DNA of 5,799 nucleotides. Origin: Cyanobacteria bacterium NC_groundwater_1444_Ag_S-0.65um_54_12 (lineage in GTDB: Bacteria > Cyanobacteriota > Sericytochromatia > S15B-MN24 > VGJW01). Every line of letters begins with the position of its first letter. Position 1 is the first letter of the stretch. This document shows, in pieces, positions 5,375 to 5,799 of the stretch. A program made the position numbers and the translations under genes. Location: positions 1-5,799 of the forward strand of contig JACQUT010000283.1 in assembly GCA_016267585.1 (NCBI GenBank), in the 5' to 3' direction. The notes below the pieces were generated by a model. The model saw only the letters and a program-made list of their open reading frames with translations. It searched no databases and was not told where the DNA came from.

Positions 5375-5799
5375 CTATGTTCCTGGCAATGTTAAAAGTT
5401 CGTTTTTGGACAGTTCTATAGCACGCTCGCTGATAGCGGTCTGAATCGCCCACCACCCTTCCTGGCGTAACTGGTCAGCGGAGGCGATCGCCGCCGCTGC
5501 GGTGTCAAATATCCCGAAGACACCGGAACCGCTGCCGCAGAGCAAAGCGCCCAGGGCACCCAGCTCGATCAGCCGTTCCTTCAATTGGGCGCAAGGTGCA
5601 ATACGCGGCAGTATTACTTTTTCGAAGTCATTCCAGAGGCAGCTGGCTATTTGCCGTGCGCTGCCGGTTGCCAACGCTTGCAACATGGCGTCCGGCGAGG
5701 GCGACGGTTCTCGGGGAACTTCAGCTAGCCAGCGGTAAGCCTGACGCGTAGCAACTGGCACAGCCGGTTTTGCCAGTACCAGTTGCAAATTAACGGTGA
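5375..5799 (-). CDS. ispE: 4-diphosphocytidyl-2-C-methyl-D-erythritol kinase IspE, C-terminal half
   Basis: IspE phosphorylates CDP-methylerythritol at the 2-hydroxyl with ATP, the fourth step of the methylerythritol phosphate route to isoprenoid precursors. Only the C-terminal half (about 141 codons) is in the window; the frame stays open to the right edge and the family is about 280-320 residues, so the N-terminal GHMP kinase motifs lie outside. Visible are VLAKPAVPVATRQAY (the IspE KP..gvsT..aY segment, beginning about 8 residues from the edge), the NDFEKVILP segment typical of IspE, and the glycine-rich CGSGSGVFGIF, which matches GHMP motif 3 (usually SGSGstvFgLf; a Cys replaces the Ser before the first Gly here). 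The stop is TAG at 5375-5377. dtd follows 21 bp downstream in the same direction. IspE is preferred over other GHMP kinases because of the NDFE motif. Confidence 0.87.
   Translation of the reverse strand, partial: TVNLQLVLAKPAVPVATRQAYRWLAEVPREPSPSPDAMLQALATGSARQIASCLWNDFEKVILPRIAPCAQLKERLIELGALGALLCGSGSGVFGIFDTAAAAIASADQLRQEGWWAIQTAISERAIELSKNELLTLPGT

Noticed and set aside
1..5799. CRISPR array, insertion sequence, integrase or phage genes
   Set aside because: No regularly spaced repeats, no transposase or recombinase motifs and no terminal inverted repeats were seen on either strand.

Overview
The window reads as ordinary bacterial chromosome of medium GC, with a small accessory patch at its left end. 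The fairly short SecD (420 residues), the separate SecF, the BioY form and the DTD sequence ending in FGAMMQ...NDGPFTLLLER remind me of Cyanobacteriota or Melainabacteria-type bacteria. That placement comes from memory of family sequences and has low confidence. No 16S rRNA or other marker is present to settle it.

Left part (1-1763). The window opens inside a tRNA-Arg gene (anticodon ACG) on the minus strand whose 3' end lies outside. Reading away from it on the plus strand are a good promoter, an intact helix-turn-helix antitoxin of the VapB50 type, and two bases later a PIN-domain toxin that is only 62 codons long and has lost most of its catalytic residues. After it comes about 300 bp of decayed-looking sequence with a trace of a second toxin-like reading frame. 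An unrecognised 189-residue protein with two predicted membrane helices follows. A tRNA neighbour, a broken toxin-antitoxin pair and an orphan membrane protein are typical of an eroding accessory locus.

Middle part (1764-4258). secF and secD lie on the minus strand in the order secD-secF, overlapping by one base. They encode the proton-motive-force-driven accessory subunits of the Sec translocon. secD starts at TTG, supported by a strong ribosome binding site. Its 155-bp upstream region is shared with the divergent bioY gene and contains a perfect 7+7 bp inverted repeat and overlapping, oppositely oriented -10-like hexamers.

Right part (4237-5799). bioY (plus strand) encodes the substrate-binding membrane subunit of a biotin ECF transporter. 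It converges on dtd (D-aminoacyl-tRNA deacylase, minus strand), which lies 21 bp downstream of the end of ispE (methylerythritol phosphate pathway kinase). ispE runs off the right edge.

I found no CRISPR array, insertion sequence, integrase or phage gene, and no convincing new multi-gene system. The points most worth a second look are the orphan membrane protein, the antitoxin that outlived its toxin, and the secD-bioY control region.
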